44,004 nt of DNA, taken from NCBI GenBank assembly GCA_022791815.1, contig JAAVZU010000053.1, positions 1 to 44,004 on the forward strand. Reading direction: 5' to 3'. Below, piece by piece: positions 34,192 to 42,895 of this stretch. Numbering within the stretch: position 1 is the stretch's first letter; every line of letters starts with the position of its first letter. Under the pieces are notes generated by a model. The model saw only the letters and a list, made by a program, of their open reading frames with translations, searched no databases and was not told where the DNA came from. The DNA is from Lachnospiraceae bacterium (lineage in GTDB: Bacteria > Bacillota > Clostridia > Lachnospirales > Lachnospiraceae). Both the position numbers and the translations under genes were made by a program.

Positions 34192-34560
34192 TTATTTGTC
34201 TTCCTTACATATTTTTTCTAGGGCTTTTTTTATAATCTCCCTTTCAAACGGCTTTGTAAGGAACTCTGAAGCACCGTTCTTGATTGCTTCCATCATTTTA
34301 TCTTTTTGACCGGCTGCAGTTATCATAACTACCTTTGCATTCTCATCTACATGTTTAATTAACTTTAAACATTCAATACCATCCATTTTTGGCATAGTGA
34401 TATCCATAGTTACCATATCTGGTTTTAATTCCTTATACTTTAAATATCCTATCTCACCATTTTCTGCTTCAAAAATCACTTCATGTCCACATTCTTCCAA
34501 AATACTTCTTAAAATTCTTCTGGATGTTTTAGAATCATCCACTATCATAATCTTTGACAT
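34192..34560 (-). CDS. cheY: CheY-like single-domain response regulator
   Basis: 122 residues from the ATG at 34558-34560, six nt behind GGAGGGG. A receiver domain only: acidic pocket Asp8-Asp9 (MIVDDS), phospho-acceptor Asp53 (TMDITMPKMDG), VVMITAAG with the switch Thr, and the Lys in FLTKPF. CheY proteins shuttle a phosphoryl signal to a target such as a motor or enzyme. No kinase is nearby. It follows a CheX-like phosphatase gene by about 96 nt, and CheX proteins dephosphorylate CheY, which makes the pairing meaningful. Confidence 0.92.
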   Translation of the reverse strand: MSKIMIVDDSKTSRRILRSILEECGHEVIFEAENGEIGYLKYKELKPDMVTMDITMPKMDGIECLKLIKHVDENAKVVMITAAGQKDKMMEAIKNGASEFLTKPFEREIIKKALEKICKEDK

Positions 34561-34656
34561 TTGCATCCCCTCCACAAAACTTCTTTTTTATTTGTTACCA
34601 TTCACACCCCATCATTGTTTCTCAATAGAATTTCATCACCGCTCTGCTAGGTTTAA

Positions 34657-35520
34657 CTAAAATATCAGAAACTTCAACTCTTTATTTTTTATAAAGATTG
34701 GAATACAACATATTTTCTCAGATATAACTTCTTTACCATTTTCAATAAACTCTGGCGGTAGCAACTCTAAAGATGTTCCTTTCTGACTTTGTGCAGAAGC
34801 ATATAATCCATTGATACAATTTAAAAATTCTCCTGCTGCATCTAATGCATCCTCATCCAGCTCTGTAAAATCAGCCTGTCCAAAAATAATAGCAACAGCC
34901 AGCAGTCCTTCTTGTACTTCCTCAAAAACAGTCGTTTTACCACATTCACCTTCTACAGTTTGCATAGCTCCCTTAGAAATGGCAGCAGTATTTACAAGTT
35001 CTGCTTTTCCAACATAAATATGACGGTCAATACACCGAATCATAGTTCTTACTGCTATACCAATCCATTCTCCAAATTCCAATGTTTCTGGAGACAAATA
35101 AAGCGGCACTATCTTATCTGGATCATCACTCTTTAGCATCTCCATATCAGACTTACTAAAGCTATGCTTTATACGGAAAGCTTCTAATACATCATCCATT
35201 TCCTCCAAATTCATAACCCCAGCATCAACTAAGGCTTGCGAAAATGCCAAATATGTATTCCCTTGCGTTTTTAACAGATTACCAATCTGTTCATCTGTAA
35301 GATATCCTTTTTCCACAGCAATATCACCAAATCTTTTGTCCATAGTTACCTGTAGTCGGTTTACTTCATCTGCCTGCTCTATAGTCATCATTCCCTCTAC
35401 AACAGCAATAAGGCCAAGTTTCACCCTGACTTTATCCATCTTTTCTACAATCGTCTCCAGTTGGATATCTGTCATTTTACCAGTTTCTACCAAATAATCC
35501 CCCAAAATATATTCTACCAT
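34657..35520 (-). CDS. MshEN-like repeat protein with CheX-like phosphatase domain
   Basis: 287 residues, AAGGGGG site. The N-terminal part (about 1-115) holds four tandem units of about 30-35 residues with the pattern (R/K)-x-G-x-x-(L/A)-V-x-x-G-x-(L/M)-(T/N)-x-x-(Q/E); the clearest is KRFGDIAVEKGYLTDEQI (about 62-79). These resemble the MshEN/GspE-N domain, some of which bind c-di-GMP. The C-terminal part (about 140-287) resembles CheX/CheC: DAAGEFLNCING (Glu231, Asn234; the ExxN pair) and LELLPPEF. The family fits a CheY-P phosphatase. The next gene is a CheY. The two domains in one protein are an unusual join and the assignment is by eye. Confidence 0.65.
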   Translation of the reverse strand: MVEYILGDYLVETGKMTDIQLETIVEKMDKVRVKLGLIAVVEGMMTIEQADEVNRLQVTMDKRFGDIAVEKGYLTDEQIGNLLKTQGNTYLAFSQALVDAGVMNLEEMDDVLEAFRIKHSFSKSDMEMLKSDDPDKIVPLYLSPETLEFGEWIGIAVRTMIRCIDRHIYVGKAELVNTAAISKGAMQTVEGECGKTTVFEEVQEGLLAVAIIFGQADFTELDEDALDAAGEFLNCINGLYASAQSQKGTSLELLPPEFIENGKEVISEKICCIPIFIKNKELKFLIF

Positions 35521-35630
35521 GTGTTTTCCCCCTTTTCCTTACAGTATATACACATTATACACAATCCCCTCCAAGAAATCCACTATTTTTTCGTTATTTG
35601 TCACAACAAAAAAACAACTCCAGTTTAACT

Positions 35631-36014
35631 TTATCTACAGTTATCACACATTCCTTCAAAAACCAAGGAATGTCCAGTAATCAAAAATCCACTATCCATA
35701 CTTTGAACCTCTAATTCCAATTTATCCATATATGGGAAAATCACATCTGATACTTTTCCACATCCGCTGCACTTTACATGATAATGAGGCTTTGTTATAC
35801 TCTCATAACAATCTGCACCATTTGGTATTGGAATGTGCAAAACCTTTTCCTGTTCCGCCAGCATTTTAAGATTACGAAATACCGTTGCTCTTGAAATAGT
35901 TGGATATTTCTTATGTATTTGTTGATAAATCTGATCTGCTGTAGGATGTTCCATCATATATTTTAATTCATCCATTATAACTTTTTTCTGTAAAGTATTA
36001 CGTTCGTTTTTCAT
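35631..36014 (-). CDS. Fur-family metal/peroxide-responsive repressor (PerR-like)
   Basis: 127 residues from the ATG at 36012-36014, with an AGGTG site; longer in-frame starts have none. The winged helix (about 10-65) includes TISRATVFRNLKMLAEQ. The dimer/metal part has HYHVKCSGCGKV (His78, His80, Cys82, Cys85) and the C-terminal CDNC (Cys123, Cys126), giving the four-Cys structural zinc site; regulatory-site His/Asp residues fit PerR or Fur. It may control the feoAB gene elsewhere in the window, but no clear Fur-box was found there. It is an own unit with a palindrome over its -10 element. Confidence 0.85.
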   Translation of the reverse strand: MKNERNTLQKKVIMDELKYMMEHPTADQIYQQIHKKYPTISRATVFRNLKMLAEQEKVLHIPIPNGADCYESITKPHYHVKCSGCGKVSDVIFPYMDKLELEVQSMDSGFLITGHSLVFEGMCDNCR

Positions 36015-36301
36015 CTTTTTCACCTGCCTAGTTTCATGTAACATATATTTCACAAAATTTATTGTCCAATCCTTGTTATGTCCATGAATAATCTTAGTAT
36101 AATTATACCATTATTCTTTTTATTCAACCATCCTCTATTTATTGGAAATATATTACAATTCAACTGCATAAATTGACAGTATTAGCCTATAGGAAAATTG
36201 ATTTCAGATGGGTAATGCTAATACATAATTCTTACCTGCGATAACAGTGGTCTAAAATAAAAGACATAACTAATTATGGTTTTATTGAAATAATTTTTTA
36301 T
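36015..36301. other. Intergenic region upstream of the Fur-family gene
   Basis: About 290 nt. It holds the Fur-family promoter and operator-like palindrome at 36097-36110. Further upstream (36180-36260) is AT-rich with an AGCCTATAGG stretch like that in the 25926-26059 repeat, but no full copy. No gene is seen. Confidence 0.4.
36097..36110 (-). promoter_or_regulatory. Extended -10 promoter with overlapping palindrome
   Basis: Minus strand TGG-TATAAT (36102-36110) is an extended -10 element. The perfect 12-bp palindrome GTATAATTATAC (36097-36108) overlaps it and resembles the core of a PerR/Fur operator (TTATAATnATTATAA). Self-repression is likely but not proven. Confidence 0.5.
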
Positions 36302-36334
36302 AAAAAAACCTGATTACATTTTGCTGTAATCAGG
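36302..36334 (-). terminator. Terminator after the HD-GYP gene
   Basis: CCTGATTACA (36309-36318) / TGTAATCAGG (36325-36334) with a 6-nt loop, followed on the minus strand by seven T. Confidence 0.9.
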
Positions 36335-36375
36335 CTGTCATACTATATTACTACTGCCAACTTCTGTTTTTATTC

Positions 36376-37479
36376 TCACACTCTTGCATCATCTACAAAA
36401 GAAAATTCACCAGTTTTTATTACATGAAAAAACTGTTCCTTTGCCATATTAAAACAGTCCAGAACTACAGGAGAAAATACTCCACATTCTCCAGCATTTA
36501 TCATTCGTGCAGCCTCCTCCGATGCATAAGGTGCTTTGTATACACGTTTACTAACCAGACTGTCAAAAACATCCACAATAGAGACGATTTGTGCCCATAT
36601 TGGAATATTATCTCCAGATAATCCTTCTGGATATCCGCCTCCGTCATAACGTTCGTGATGATATCTGCAAATGTCATAACAATATTGATAAAACTGATTT
36701 TCCTCCTGTGTAAAGTTCTCAAGAATCTTACATCCAAGAGTGGTATGAGTTTTCATAACCTCAAATTCTTCTTTAGTCAATTTACCTGGTTTCATCAAAA
36801 TACTATCCTGAATAGCCATCTTACCAATATCATGAAGTGCAGAAGCACTCACTATATCTTCAATCTGTTCTAGGCTGATTTCATACTCTGGATACAATTT
36901 TCTAAGATGAAGCATTAGAATTCTAGTAAAAAGTTTCACACGTTCTATATGTTCACTGGAATCAAAACTACGAAACTCTGCTACAGAACTCAAAGCATCA
37001 ATCAAGAATATATTGAATCTCTCAATCTTCTTTTTACTTTCAGAAAGTTCTAATGTTCTTTGTTTTAACTTTTCCTCTAAGCTGATTCTATGTTCATAAA
37101 GTTCAATGATATTCTTCGCACGGCGCATCACCACGTTTGGTGCAAATGGTTTATAAATAATATCTGATGCTCCAAGTTCATATACCTTCTCATCAGTCTC
37201 GTCTGTTGCTTCTCCTGTAATTACAATAACTGGAATTATCCTATCTATATGAACATCCTCCATATATTGTAAAACCTCAATCCCAGATTTAACTGGCATC
37301 ATTAAGTCTAAAAACATAAGTGCAATCTCTTCTTTATTTTCTTCCAATAATTTAATTGCCTCTTCCCCATTCTCTGCCTCTAAAATGGAAAATTGTTCTT
37401 CAAAGATATTTTTCAATACCTCACGGTTAATCAAGTAGTCATCTACAATTAAAATGGTATTTCTCGTCTTATCCTCCAT
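36376..37479 (-). CDS. Response regulator with HD-GYP c-di-GMP phosphodiesterase domain
   Basis: 367 residues, AAAGGGGG site. Receiver domain (about 8-125): acidic pair at 13-14 (IVDDY), phospho-acceptor Asp58 (MFLDLMMPVKSG), Lys in IYKPF. A coiled linker (about 130-155) leads to an HD-GYP domain (about 160-360) with HDIGK (His216-Asp217) and HHERYDGGGYPEGL (His274, His275; GYP at 282-284), so it is the RpfG type that hydrolyses c-di-GMP. Its input kinase is not in the window. A TGT-TATACT extended -10 lies at about 37525-37533. Confidence 0.93.
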   Translation of the reverse strand: MEDKTRNTILIVDDYLINREVLKNIFEEQFSILEAENGEEAIKLLEENKEEIALMFLDLMMPVKSGIEVLQYMEDVHIDRIIPVIVITGEATDETDEKVYELGASDIIYKPFAPNVVMRRAKNIIELYEHRISLEEKLKQRTLELSESKKKIERFNIFLIDALSSVAEFRSFDSSEHIERVKLFTRILMLHLRKLYPEYEISLEQIEDIVSASALHDIGKMAIQDSILMKPGKLTKEEFEVMKTHTTLGCKILENFTQEENQFYQYCYDICRYHHERYDGGGYPEGLSGDNIPIWAQIVSIVDVFDSLVSKRVYKAPYASEEAARMINAGECGVFSPVVLDCFNMAKEQFFHVIKTGEFSFVDDARV

Positions 37480-37712
37480 GTTATAATCCCCCTTTGCTGC
37501 CTAAATTTTATCACTCTGTAGATGAGTATAACATATAAAGTTCAAAAAAAAAATTAAATTCCTATGAATTTTTTATTACATTTTTCCATGATCATTTATG
37601 TCACCTCACTATGACTTATAGCAAATACTGTTTCCCCATTCTTTTTAACACACCTCTTCACTTTACCATAACTTGACATATTTTTAAGTTGTAAACAAAA
37701 GTCTCTTGAATA

Positions 37713-37749
37713 TTGAAGGGACACTTCATATAACGAAGTGTCCCTTCAA
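37713..37749. terminator. Strong hairpin after the small LRR gene
   Basis: 15-bp perfect stem TTGAAGGGACACTTC / GAAGTGTCCCTTCAA with a 7-nt loop, about 27 nt after the stop codon; no T-run on the minus strand. Confidence 0.6.
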
Positions 37750-37775
37750 CCACATTCTTTGATACCATATTCTAT

Positions 37776-38252
37776 CTATTTACACGCCACATCTACTGTG
37801 GTCAAACTCTCATTTCCCTCTTCAATATCTACTTTCCCCCATTCCTCTTTGGTTCCAAGAAAAGTAACTTTGGTAATGTTATTACAGTTTAAAAAAGCAT
37901 CCTTCCCAATTTCTTTGACCGTTATCGGAATAACAACTTCCTCAAGTTTAGCCTCATCTTTAAAAGCTTCTGGTGCAATTCCCATAATAGTACACACCTT
38001 AGCTGTGTCATCTCCCAACTTCATTACCTTGGCGGAATCTGGAATTTTGATAACGCTTGGTTCCTGTACTCTGGACCCATCTACATAACATTCCCCTTCA
38101 TTTTGATGAAAACCTTGTGCATACATAAATCCTTCTTCTCCAGAAGCTATCTTCTTTGGATTCATCTTTGATAGCACGAAAAATGCTAATACAACGATTG
38201 CCATGCTAATAACTATGGTTATAAATCTCTTTTTCATACTGTATTCTTTCAT
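37776..38252 (-). CDS. Small membrane-anchored/secreted LRR (BspA-type) protein
   Basis: 158 residues, AGGAGAGG site. A membrane or signal helix (about 8-28), then a short extracellular part with one or two BspA-type LRR_5 units (EAFKDEAKLEEVVIPITVKEIGKDAFLNCNNITKVTF, about 95-132). No further domain is seen. It is 72 nt downstream of an ABC permease gene on the same strand and could be in its transcript. The function is unknown; it may be a short lipid-free anchored protein or a degraded remnant of a longer LRR protein. Confidence 0.65.
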   Translation of the reverse strand: MKEYSMKKRFITIVISMAIVVLAFFVLSKMNPKKIASGEEGFMYAQGFHQNEGECYVDGSRVQEPSVIKIPDSAKVMKLGDDTAKVCTIMGIAPEAFKDEAKLEEVVIPITVKEIGKDAFLNCNNITKVTFLGTKEEWGKVDIEEGNESLTTVDVACK

Positions 38253-38324
38253 TCTTCCTCTCCTGTTTTTTTATCTCATTATTTGCAAAGATAGTATACA
38301 CAATGCCTAAAAAGATGTCAATAT

Positions 38325-40625
38325 TTATTCCACATTCTTTAACACTTGTTCCATTGGGATCTTTTTAATTTTTATAAATTGCATAAAAACTACAATTAGA
38401 TAAGCAACTATAATCATCAAGGACATCTTTAAATATAACTCTGTAGAAACCACTAAATTAAACCATCCTCCAAAACCTTTCATAAAGATTCTCAAGATAA
38501 TATGGAATAACCATGTATTGAATGCCATAGAGAATACGGTAGAGAATAACACAACCCAAATACTAGTAACAATATATAATTTTCCAATTTCTCCATTCTT
38601 ATATCCCAATACTTTAACCAGAGAAATAGAATTGGTATTCTTTTCTAATATTTGTTTGGTTAATAGATACATAAGAAGCAAGAACATAACCAACGCAAAT
38701 CCCTGTACCAAATTGAACATTGCTCCCATAGAATCATCCATCTGTCTTGCTAGTTTTGTCAAATCCTCCTCTACCACACATCCTGCAACCAGTTCCTCTG
38801 GAAGCTCCTCTTCGGTCAACTCCTGATTAGAAAAATACCCATTAAAATATCCTTCTTCCATGTCAAAAACCTCTCTAAAATCCTTCATGGAAAAAAATAT
38901 ACCAAGACAAGTAGGATATTCCATAATATTACTTACCCGAAAAGCGTACAGTTTATTTCCATACTCTTCTTTCAGGTTTACAATATCTCCTTTTTTTAAT
39001 TTATATTTATTTGCCAAATCACTAGTAATGGTAACTCCTTCTTTAGGAAGTTTCACATCAAAATATTCACTGTTTTTCTTTATTCCATAAATACTAATAT
39101 CTTCCTCATCATAATAATCATCCTGCATTTTTAGGCTTGAAATACAATATTTTTCCACATTTTTGGCATCCGTTTCATAAGGTTCATATATGGTATATTG
39201 ATACTCTGCTGGCTTGTATTTTAGTGCATCCTTACTATACTCATCTATAAGTTCAGGCATTATCATTCCAAACATAAGAATCAGGCAGGAAAATACAATT
39301 CCTATAAATAAAGTCAAATATCCCGATAAATTCTGTTGAATGATACGGATACGAAATCTGTTCATAAAACCAATTTTTCCAGATAATCTTAGTACTTTTT
39401 TCTTCTTTCTCTTTTCAATATCTCTACGAAGGAAGCGAAGCGGAGACATGGAGAGTTTCCTTCCAAGAGTGATACTGACTACTAAAGCAATTATTAATAC
39501 TGGTACTACCGTAGTCATTACAAAAGCCTCTCCATTCCACAGTGTTTCATATGTGGTAAAACTATAACTTCTAAGATACATGTCCCTCGCAACAGATTCA
39601 AATATGGTATATCCCAGCAGATTTCCAAGAATTGCAGAAACCAATGTAACAAGTACTGGAATAGTAATATAATGTCGGAAAATTTCTCCTTTTTTGTATC
39701 CAGAAGCACGTAGGGTACCAATTACTGCTGCTTCCTTTAAAACCATATTATTAATTGTAACTGCAAATACAAATCCCATAATTACAATAAGTACATACAG
39801 CAATACAGTCATCATTGGACGGTCTTTTCCTATATCATCCCCAGAAAAATGAATAGCTTGGTTTAAAAATCCTGGTAAAAACAATTCCAATTGATTTTCT
39901 TCCATATAGACTGCCTTGGCAAGATGCCCAGAAAAGTCTTCTGCTGCTTCTTTTTCTTTTACTTCTGTTTTTGGTTTTTTATCATATAACCATGCATAAT
40001 TATAATACTTATGTTTGTCTCCAAAGGATATAAATCCTTCTTTTGATACTACTGCAACAGAGAATAAATTAGCATCAAACATTATATCGTTATTATCCTG
40101 GTATAATGCACTATAATCGGAAAGTGCTACAATACCACATATTTTCATATCCCTGTTTCCAACCTTAACCTTATCACCAATTTTCAGTTCATTGTTATTC
40201 ATGTATAAACGGTCTAGTGCAATTTCATCACTTTTTTCTGGTATATCTCCTTCCATAAGGCACACTTTATTAATTTCCTTCCGTTCTCCAAAAATATGAA
40301 AAGTACCATCTTTTGCTCCATCTCCATTGATATCTGCCTCTTCTTCCAAATAAAAATCCTTATAGGCAGTAATCTTATCCCTTTTTTCAATTTCTTCTAT
40401 AAAGTCAGATCCGGCTTCATTCTTCAAAACAAAATGTCCATGTTCTACATTATAGCGTTCAAAACTCTCATCATAAGTATGCTTCATACTCCCAGATGCA
40501 ACCAGAAAACCAGAAACAAATCCTACAGTTAATGTCATAAATAAAAAAATTGCAATATATTTTCCGATTTCATGTATAAATTCTCTTAGAATTCTTTTTC
40601 GTAGTGGATTTCCTATTCTTTTCAT
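38325..40625 (-). CDS. ABC transporter permease, FtsX family (large, duplicated)
   Basis: 766 residues, AAGGAGG site. A membrane helix near 22-45, a large extracellular region (about 46-270), three spans (about 275-390), a second half starting with a span near 435-455, another extracellular loop (about 460-640) and final spans (about 650-755). Motifs LRASGYKKGEIFRHY and VKVLGYKNGEIGKLY mark two FtsX-type domains. Such permeases with a MacB/LolD-like ATPase export or sense peptides or lipids. It starts 12 nt after the ATPase stop, so the two form one unit. The substrate is unknown and no two-component system is adjacent. Confidence 0.88.
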   Translation of the reverse strand: MKRIGNPLRKRILREFIHEIGKYIAIFLFMTLTVGFVSGFLVASGSMKHTYDESFERYNVEHGHFVLKNEAGSDFIEEIEKRDKITAYKDFYLEEEADINGDGAKDGTFHIFGERKEINKVCLMEGDIPEKSDEIALDRLYMNNNELKIGDKVKVGNRDMKICGIVALSDYSALYQDNNDIMFDANLFSVAVVSKEGFISFGDKHKYYNYAWLYDKKPKTEVKEKEAAEDFSGHLAKAVYMEENQLELFLPGFLNQAIHFSGDDIGKDRPMMTVLLYVLIVIMGFVFAVTINNMVLKEAAVIGTLRASGYKKGEIFRHYITIPVLVTLVSAILGNLLGYTIFESVARDMYLRSYSFTTYETLWNGEAFVMTTVVPVLIIALVVSITLGRKLSMSPLRFLRRDIEKRKKKKVLRLSGKIGFMNRFRIRIIQQNLSGYLTLFIGIVFSCLILMFGMIMPELIDEYSKDALKYKPAEYQYTIYEPYETDAKNVEKYCISSLKMQDDYYDEEDISIYGIKKNSEYFDVKLPKEGVTITSDLANKYKLKKGDIVNLKEEYGNKLYAFRVSNIMEYPTCLGIFFSMKDFREVFDMEEGYFNGYFSNQELTEEELPEELVAGCVVEEDLTKLARQMDDSMGAMFNLVQGFALVMFLLLMYLLTKQILEKNTNSISLVKVLGYKNGEIGKLYIVTSIWVVLFSTVFSMAFNTWLFHIILRIFMKGFGGWFNLVVSTELYLKMSLMIIVAYLIVVFMQFIKIKKIPMEQVLKNVE

Positions 40626-40637
40626 TCTTGTTCCTCC

Positions 40638-41336
40638 TTACCAATCTAGTTCATCTACTGGAGTTCTTTTTTCGTTGCGGTAATCTTTACGCACCTTTCC
40701 ATCCCGAAATTTAATTACTCTATCAGCCATTTCCTTCAAGGCATCGTTATGAGTTACCATGAGAATGGTATTTCCATATTTCTCATTTACCTCCTCAATT
40801 AGTCTTAAAATATCCTTGGAAGTATTAAAATCCAAAGCACCTGTTGGTTCATCACAAAGAAGAATATCTGGATTCTTTACAATGGCACGTCCTATAGCAC
40901 ATCTTTGCTGTTGTCCGCCAGATAGCTGGTTTGGCATCTTATTTCTATGTTCATAAAGTCCTAAAGTATGTAATAAATCATCAATATCTAAAGGGTTGTC
41001 ACTAAGATATGCCCCCACTTCAATATTTTCTCTTACTGTCAGATTCGGTATGAGATTGTATAACTGAAAAACATATCCTAAGTGCTTTCTCCGATATTTG
41101 GTAAGTGCTTTCTCCTTCATATCTGCTGTCTTTTCATTCTGAATAGAAACATATCCGTCATCAGCTGTATCAATTCCTCCAATAATATTCAATAAAGTAG
41201 ACTTACCAGATCCAGAAGGTCCAAGCAGAACACAAATTTCTCCTTTCTCTACAGAAAATGAAATTCCTTTTAACACTTCGGTTCGGTTTCCTGTTTCTCC
41301 ATAACTTTTTTTCAAATCTTTAATTTCTAAAAACAT
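40638..41336 (-). CDS. ABC transporter ATP-binding protein (MacB/LolD-type)
   Basis: 232 residues, GGGAGG site. Walker A GPSGSGKST (about 39-47), Q-loop VFQLYNLIPNLTVREN, signature LSGGQQQR, Walker B ILLCDEPTGALD and the H-loop THN are all present, so it should hydrolyse ATP. The form fits the MacB/LolD group that pairs with FtsX-type permeases. It is the first gene of the exporter unit. Confidence 0.92.
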   Translation of the reverse strand: MFLEIKDLKKSYGETGNRTEVLKGISFSVEKGEICVLLGPSGSGKSTLLNIIGGIDTADDGYVSIQNEKTADMKEKALTKYRRKHLGYVFQLYNLIPNLTVRENIEVGAYLSDNPLDIDDLLHTLGLYEHRNKMPNQLSGGQQQRCAIGRAIVKNPDILLCDEPTGALDFNTSKDILRLIEEVNEKYGNTILMVTHNDALKEMADRVIKFRDGKVRKDYRNEKRTPVDELDW

Positions 41337-41612
41337 ATTTTACTTCCTCCCTTTACTATAGTAGTTATATAATTGCAAATACATAATAATCAGTTACAAA
41401 ATTACAACTATACTTTATCCAGTGAACACATATTCATATAAATATATTATCATAGATAACATTTTTTTCAAGTTCTTTTTTTAGACCATAAAAATCTTTA
41501 TTGTAAATCTTCACATATATTTGATAAAATAACTTTCACAGCAGTGTTGTCTATCATACTTATCCAAAACAATTTAGCCAATTTTTAGTTTTTCAATAAT
41601 ATTAATTAAGGA
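41337..41612. other. Upstream region of the ABC unit
   Basis: About 280 nt of AT-rich DNA holding a promoter at 41444-41471 and an approximately 110-nt leader. No other signal is seen. Confidence 0.4.
41444..41471 (-). promoter_or_regulatory. Promoter for the ABC exporter unit
   Basis: TTGAAA (41466-41471), 16 nt, TAATAT (41444-41449) on the minus strand. Confidence 0.5.
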
Positions 41613-41646
41613 TAAATATAAAAAGACAGGCACATTACCTGTCTTT
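41613..41646 (-). terminator. Terminator after the CysK-like gene
   Basis: AAAGACAGG (41622-41630) / CCTGTCTTT (41638-41646), with a T-rich minus-strand trailer. Confidence 0.85.
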
Positions 41647-41692
41647 CTTTCATGGTAAACCCACCAAAGGCACCATGATTACTTATTAATTC

Positions 41693-42622
41693 CTATTCTT
41701 CAAAAAGGGGAGTAGAAAAATATCGTTCTGCAGTATCTGGCAAAACGGTAACTACAGTCTTTCCCTTTCCCAACTTTTTAGCAAGTTTCTTAGCTGCTGC
41801 CACATTTGTTCCACTAGATATCCCACACATAAGTCCTTCCAGCCTTGCAAGATCTCTGGCTGTCTGAATTGCTTCTTCATCTGTTACCACATAAATATCA
41901 TCATAAATCTTTTGATTTAAGTTCTCTGGAATAATCCCATCTCCAATTCCCATTTGCAAGTGAGTTCCTATCGTTCCACCTGCAAGAATCGCTGCATGTT
42001 CTGGTTCCACAGCCCATATCGTAATATTCGGATTCTGTGCTTTTAACACCTCGCCAATTCCACTAATAGTTCCTCCCGTTCCAATTCCCGAACAAAAGCC
42101 ATCAATTGGTCCTGCCACCTGTTCCAAAATCTCCAATCCTGTATGGTGATGATGTACCTCTGGATTGGCTGGATTAGAAAATTGTTCTGGAATAAAAACC
42201 CTTTCATCTTCCTTTGCCATACGTAATGCTGTATTTAGACAATTCTCTATACACTCTCCAATATTTCCATCATCATGGATAAGAATTACTTCTGCTCCAT
42301 AATGCTTTACCAGCTTACGCCGTTCTTCACTAACGGAATCAGGCATAATAATTATCGTTTTATACCCTCGGATTGCCCCCACTAATGCAAGACCTATTCC
42401 CTGATTTCCACTAGTTGGTTCTACAATTATGGTATCTTTATGTATTTTCCCTTCTCTCTCTGCTGTCTCTATCATATTCAAAGCTGTTCTTGTTTTTATA
42501 GATCCTCCAATATTTAACCCTTCATATTTTACTAAAATCTCTGCATTTTCTGGATCGTTCATTCGGTTCAATCGAAACATTGGCGTGTGACCTACTGCCT
42601 CTAATACATTATTATAAATCAT
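41693..42622 (-). CDS. cysK: Cysteine synthase-like PLP enzyme
   Basis: 309 residues, AGAGGT site. Fold type II PLP enzyme: PLP Lys43 in NIGGSIKTR (usual CysK: NPGGSVKDR), substrate loop PTSGNQG (70-75; usual TSGNTG), phosphate loop GIGTGGT (180-185) and CGISSGTN near the end. It probably makes cysteine from O-acetylserine and sulfide. The NQG and KTR changes are seen in the substrate loop region, so a relaxed or different substrate is possible; I believe such variants are common in Lachnospiraceae. It stands alone with promoter and terminator; no cysE is near. Confidence 0.85.
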   Translation of the reverse strand: MIYNNVLEAVGHTPMFRLNRMNDPENAEILVKYEGLNIGGSIKTRTALNMIETAEREGKIHKDTIIVEPTSGNQGIGLALVGAIRGYKTIIIMPDSVSEERRKLVKHYGAEVILIHDDGNIGECIENCLNTALRMAKEDERVFIPEQFSNPANPEVHHHHTGLEILEQVAGPIDGFCSGIGTGGTISGIGEVLKAQNPNITIWAVEPEHAAILAGGTIGTHLQMGIGDGIIPENLNQKIYDDIYVVTDEEAIQTARDLARLEGLMCGISSGTNVAAAKKLAKKLGKGKTVVTVLPDTAERYFSTPLFEE

Positions 42623-42707
42623 TTTTTGACCTCTTTTCTTAATTCTATAAATCTTTGCAGCCTAATTATCTTTATCTTATATCACTATAACTGCCGCCTA
42701 TAGATCT

Positions 42708-42736
42708 ATTATATTACATTCTATGTATTATGGCAA
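42708..42736 (-). promoter_or_regulatory. Promoter for the CysK-like gene
   Basis: TTGCCA (42731-42736), 17 nt, TATAAT (42708-42713) on the minus strand, giving a leader of about 80 nt. Confidence 0.65.
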
Positions 42737-42814
42737 AAAATGTATTCATTCAGATAGTTTTTATTTTGTTTTAATAAATACGACTCTTCCATATTTTAAA
42801 AATAGTTACTTCAA

Positions 42815-42869
42815 AAATAAAAAAATCACTCCCTGCCATTTTAGATTTTCCTCAATGACAGAGTGTGAT
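42815..42869 (-). terminator. Terminator after the LRR-Fn3 gene
   Basis: Minus strand ATCACACTCTGTCATT pairs with AATGGCAGGGAGTGAT with three mismatches or wobbles, followed by seven T. Confidence 0.75.
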
Positions 42870-42895
42870 CTTTCCTTTCTAACTTTTCACTTTAA

